From Sphingosinithalassobacter sp. CS137 (GTDB taxonomy: Bacteria; Pseudomonadota; Alphaproteobacteria; Sphingomonadales; Sphingomonadaceae), in the NCBI RefSeq assembly GCF_014334115.1, contig NZ_CP060494.1, forward strand, positions 3,006,501 through 3,070,500: DNA of 64,000 bases, given 5' to 3'. Shown here piece after piece: positions 60,737 to 64,000 of the stretch. A program made the position numbers and the translations under genes. The notes below the pieces were generated by a model, which was not told where the DNA came from, ran no database searches, and saw only the letters and a program-made list of their open reading frames with translations. Within the stretch, counting starts at the first letter, position 1; each line of letters opens with the position of its first letter.

Positions 60737-63501
60737 CGCTAAATTTGTCGAACGGCCTGGTGGGCCTCAGCCTGATGACGGGCGGCAACGCCTTCGCGAC
60801 GGTGGGCGCGGGAATCGCGTTCGAGAGCCGCGCGGTGCGAACGGCGAAGGCGCAGTTCACAGCCGAGCCGACAACGCCGCCGTGGAAGCAGCCGGCGGAC
60901 AGGCTGCCCTTCTCGGCGCAGCTTTCCGCGATCAAGGCGATGCGGACGATCATCGACAAGTCCGGCACGGGCGTCGATCTGCTGCCGCCCGATATCCAGA
61001 CGAGCTTCACTACCTATAAGGCGCTCGATCGCCTGCGCACGCTGGCCGAGGCGGCGGCGTCGACCACTGCCTCGGATGCGCAGCGCAAGTCGATGCAGAC
61101 TGCCTTCGCCAAGGGCATGACCGATCTCGAGACCTTCCTCTCCAAGGCGCCTTCGGATCAGGTGAACATCGCCTTCGGCCAGCCCAGCCGCTATACGAAG
61201 AGCGTCGGCATCGCCGCTCCGGACAAATATGCGATGAAGGGCCCTGTGCTCGTCGAGCAGCGGGCCGATGCGATTCCGGGGCTGACGGGGCAGGAGAGGT
61301 TCACCATCGCCCTGTCGAAGCCCGGCGGGAGCGACAGCATCACCGTCGATCTCGCGACCGGTCCCCAGCCGCCGACGCTGGATTCGATCGCCGACGCGTT
61401 CAACCAGGCGATCGCCGCGGTGCCGATGCGCAATCCGGACGGCAGCCTATATCTCGATGCGAACGGCGAGACCCAGCCGCGCTGGCTTGTCCGCTTTGTT
61501 CCCGAAAAGGGGGAGGACGGCTGGGGCTTCAACATCAAGACGCCGATGGGCGTCGAGCAGGTCGCGATCACCGAAGCGAGCGCCAAGGACAGCCTGATCG
61601 TCGCCGCCGGCCAGACCGCGTTGGATGCGCCCACCTCGGCCCAGGTTTTCCGGATCGACGATCCGGCAGGCGCGGCGTCGCGCACGACAATCGCCGGCAT
61701 CTCCTCGCTCGATCGCGTCGCCACCGAGCGCGCCGAGCTGCTCGCCAAGAACGCGCCGCCGAGCAAGCTCGTCCTGCCGGTCAAGAAGGGCGACGAGCCG
61801 CCGCCTCCGCCCAATTATGACGTGAACGCAGATACCGATGCGGCGGCGATCGCCACCGATGCCTATGGCAACAGCTATATCGTCGGCACGACCGCGGGCG
61901 ATTTCGGCGCGATCCGCTCGGACGGCGACGACAATCTCTTCCTCACCAAAGTCGATTCCCAGGGAAGGGTGCTCTGGCAGCGCGGGCTTGGCGCGGGCGG
62001 TTCCTCCGAAGGCGCGGCCGTAACGGTCGGTGCCGACGGCAGCGTCACGGTCGCCGGCACGGTCAACGGCAAGTTCGACGGTGCGAGCACCGACGGGGAC
62101 ATGCTCGTGGCGCGCTTCAGCGCCGACGGAGACGAAGAGTTCGCCACGGTGGTGCGCAACGCCGGCGCCGATGTCGCGCAGGCGCTTGCCGTCGGAAGCG
62201 ACGGCAGCGTCTATGTGGGTGGCCGCGCCTCCGGGAACGGCGGCGACGCCTATCTCGCCAGGCTCGATGCCTCCGGCCGGATTACCGAGCGGCGGAAGAT
62301 CGATCTCGGCGGCAGCGAGCGAATCACCTCGCTCGCGGTGGACGGCGACGGCAACCTGCTCGCGTTGATGAACGCCAACGGGGTGGCCTCCGTCCGCAAG
62401 ATGGATGGCGGTTCGCTGGCGACCGATCTTGCGAGCATCGATCTGGGCACCGCCGATGCGCGGGCGCTGGCAGTGGCCGCGGACGGCAGCATCGCCGTCG
62501 GCGGCATGACGTCGGCCGCGCTGGCAGGCACGCAGGTCAACGGCACCGGCGGCGGCCGCGACGGCTTCGTCGCGACGCTGGATGCGGGGCTCGCCTCGGC
62601 GCGGGTCACCTATCTCGCGACGGCCGAGGAGGATCAGGTCGACAGCCTGACCTTCCTCGATGGCACGCTTTACGCCGGGGGCCGCACGACGGGCGCGCTC
62701 GGCGGCGATCCTCGCCGCGGCGCCGTCGACGGCTTCGTCGCACGGATCGACGCCGCCACCGGCACGGTCGCGGGCGTGACTCAGTTCGGCCAGCCGCAGC
62801 TGCGAACCGAGCCGGTGCAGGTCGCCGTGGCAAAGGGCGCCGACAGCGCAGTTTCTGCGCTCGGCTTCGCCGCCGGCCCGATCAATCCGCCGGTTTCCGA
62901 CAAGCTCGTCGCGCAGACCGCGCTTCGTGCGGGCGATCAGTTCGCCGTGCGCGTGAACGACGGCACGGTGCGCAAGATCACCATCGGCGAAGACGATACG
63001 CTAAAGAGCCTCGCCGATCGCCTGCGCACGATCACGGGATCCAAGGTGAAGCTCACGACGCCGCTGGTGGATGGCGAGCGGACGCTGCGGATCGATCCCA
63101 AGGCGGGCAATTCGATCGAGCTGATCGCGGGCCCGGAGGGCAGCGACGCGCTTTCCAAGCTGGGCCTCGATGCCCAGCGGATCGTCGTGCCGCCGTCGGT
63201 GGACGATGATGCGCCGAAGGTGCGACCGGGCGGCAGCTTCGGTCTCGGCCTGACGCATGCGTTCAACCTCTCGACGCTCGACGACGCCAAGCTGTCGCTC
63301 AAGAAATTGAAGGAGGCGGTTTCGATGAGCCAGACCGCCTATCGCTCGCTCTATTGGGACGACACCAAGGCGATGATGGTCGACGGCACGGCGGGCGCGC
63401 TTCGCAAGGGCGGTTCCACTGCGCGCCAGCAGTCGCAGCTCGCCAATTATCAGGCCGCGCTCAACCGGCTTGCCACTCCCAACACCAGCTTCGGATTCTG
63501 A
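60733..63501 (+). CDS. Large flagellar beta-propeller protein (FlaEY-like)
   Basis: 922 residues, no signal peptide. Order: helical N-terminal part (60-146); a hook-IN-like module (185-292; GQERFTIALSKPGGSDSITV); six or seven beta-propeller blades (361-690) of the type AYGNSYIVGTTAGDFG then DNLFLTKVDSQGRVLWQRGL; a second hook-IN-like module (732-817; FAVRVNDGTVRKITIGEDDT); a helical C-terminal part (844-922). Axial-protein-like ends with a propeller inserted suggest a secreted filament- or hook-associated protein. Size and context recall Caulobacter FlaEY; that match is from memory. Its ATG overlaps the stop of a 5-codon leader ORF. Confidence 0.75.
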   Translation: MTLNLSNGLVGLSLMTGGNAFATVGAGIAFESRAVRTAKAQFTAEPTTPPWKQPADRLPFSAQLSAIKAMRTIIDKSGTGVDLLPPDIQTSFTTYKALDRLRTLAEAAASTTASDAQRKSMQTAFAKGMTDLETFLSKAPSDQVNIAFGQPSRYTKSVGIAAPDKYAMKGPVLVEQRADAIPGLTGQERFTIALSKPGGSDSITVDLATGPQPPTLDSIADAFNQAIAAVPMRNPDGSLYLDANGETQPRWLVRFVPEKGEDGWGFNIKTPMGVEQVAITEASAKDSLIVAAGQTALDAPTSAQVFRIDDPAGAASRTTIAGISSLDRVATERAELLAKNAPPSKLVLPVKKGDEPPPPPNYDVNADTDAAAIATDAYGNSYIVGTTAGDFGAIRSDGDDNLFLTKVDSQGRVLWQRGLGAGGSSEGAAVTVGADGSVTVAGTVNGKFDGASTDGDMLVARFSADGDEEFATVVRNAGADVAQALAVGSDGSVYVGGRASGNGGDAYLARLDASGRITERRKIDLGGSERITSLAVDGDGNLLALMNANGVASVRKMDGGSLATDLASIDLGTADARALAVAADGSIAVGGMTSAALAGTQVNGTGGGRDGFVATLDAGLASARVTYLATAEEDQVDSLTFLDGTLYAGGRTTGALGGDPRRGAVDGFVARIDAATGTVAGVTQFGQPQLRTEPVQVAVAKGADSAVSALGFAAGPINPPVSDKLVAQTALRAGDQFAVRVNDGTVRKITIGEDDTLKSLADRLRTITGSKVKLTTPLVDGERTLRIDPKAGNSIELIAGPEGSDALSKLGLDAQRIVVPPSVDDDAPKVRPGGSFGLGLTHAFNLSTLDDAKLSLKKLKEAVSMSQTAYRSLYWDDTKAMMVDGTAGALRKGGSTARQQSQLANYQAALNRLATPNTSFGF

Positions 63502-63504
63502 ATC

Positions 63505-63924
63505 ATGCGCGACGTGCCCCCCGTTCTGGCCGGCATCAAGGCCAGCATGCAGCATATGTCGCAGCGCCAGCAGGTGCTCGCACAGAATATCGCGAACAGC
63601 GAGACGCCGGGCTATCGCGGGCGCGAGCTCGAGGCACCGGACTTTTCCAGCCTGGTGCAGGGCGCCGGCGGCACGCCGCGCGTCGCCGCGCCGCGCGTAA
63701 TGCTGACCGACGCGATGCAGGGGCTGGGGGCGGTGCAGCCGGCCGGCGCCAACGGTGTCATCTTCGACACCGACATCGCCGAGACCAAGCCCGACGGCAA
63801 CAATGTCACGCTGGAAGACCAGCTGCTCCGCATGGGCGAGCTGCAGGCGGATTTCACTGCGATGGCAGGGCTCTACCGCAAGCAGATGGATCTGATGCGC
63901 AAGGCGCTCGGCCGCAGCGGCTAA
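63505..63924 (+). CDS. flgB: Proximal rod protein FlgB
   Basis: 139 residues. QRQQVLAQNIANSETPGYRG at the N-terminus is the rod-protein signature, and NNVTLEDQLLRMGELQADFT with GLYRKQMDLMRKALG the C-terminal helix. Starts 3 bp after the propeller gene stop with no good site of its own, so probably coupled. It suggests flgC and fliE continue to the right of the window. Confidence 0.94.
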   Translation: MRDVPPVLAGIKASMQHMSQRQQVLAQNIANSETPGYRGRELEAPDFSSLVQGAGGTPRVAAPRVMLTDAMQGLGAVQPAGANGVIFDTDIAETKPDGNNVTLEDQLLRMGELQADFTAMAGLYRKQMDLMRKALGRSG

Positions 63925-64000
63925 GCCCGGGCGGCACTGCCGGCGCGCTGCTTCCGCTTGCGGCAGGCAAGCGTCGCGGGTGAAGCGGGATCGATACTCA

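Noticed and set aside
1..64000. Mobile elements, prophage, CRISPR or integrated islands
   Set aside because: No transposase, integrase, terminal repeats or regular repeat arrays were seen, and composition is uniform apart from short intergenic AT-rich stretches.

Overview
The window is a GC-rich alphaproteobacterial chromosome segment. Gene content and protein signatures (FlbT, a FlbD-type regulator, a DUF6468-like protein between fliM and motE, a MerC plus Zur pair, an S9 with a long N-terminal extension) point to the order Sphingomonadales, Sphingomonas-like. No insertion sequence, prophage, integrase or CRISPR array was seen. Most genes sit in tight operons with 1-4 base stop/start overlaps.

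Left part (1-30.5 kb) is core and housekeeping: a partial methyltransferase, an autotransporter serine protease, the rplM-rpsI operon, a ctaA-cutA-unknown operon, a MerC-zur operon with a Zur-box-like promoter, dxs, an alpha/beta hydrolase, tlyA, an RND efflux pair, tspO, ubiK, a YbjN gene overlapping proC, a hemerythrin protein, a MarR regulator divergent from ilvE, tRNA-Gln(TTG), an ArsR regulator, a PfkB kinase, an APH/P-loop kinase fusion, a patatin-like lipoprotein, a thymidylate kinase, a GGDEF-EAL protein and an XRE/S24 regulator.

Right part (30.6-63.9 kb) is a flagellar island. In order: an unknown gene (-), a sigma-70-family factor (-), flbT-fliI-fliJ-muramidase (-), flgE-flgK-flgL (+), a small membrane protein plus a TPR-like periplasmic protein (-), a FliL-like exported protein (+), fliL-fliM-DUF6468-motE (-), flgF-flgG-flgA-flgH (+), flagellin (+), two unknown genes (+), fliK-flgD (-), fliF-fliN-flbD-flhA (-), fliG-fliH (-), a large beta-propeller flagellar protein and flgB (+). 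Not in the window: flgI, flgC, fliE, fliP/Q/R, flhB, motA/B, chemotaxis genes, rpoN and fliA.

The most interesting signal is regulatory. Ten flagellar transcription units are preceded by a near-identical -10-like element (pyrimidine tract plus TATAAT) with no recognisable -35, no TGn extension and no sigma-54 spacing. One such box precedes the sigma-factor gene itself. Several promoters also carry a 13-bp palindrome GGCA-N5-TGCC, in three cases placed 12-14 nt upstream of the box where a -35 element would be. The FlbD homologue, whose Caulobacter relative acts with sigma-54, has lost the GAFTGA threonine (GAFPGA) and the Walker B aspartate (LLRE). Together these suggest a flagellar cascade rewired from sigma-54 to a sigma-70-type mechanism. 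In three divergent intergenes the box is a near-palindrome (CTATTATAG) that could fire both ways.
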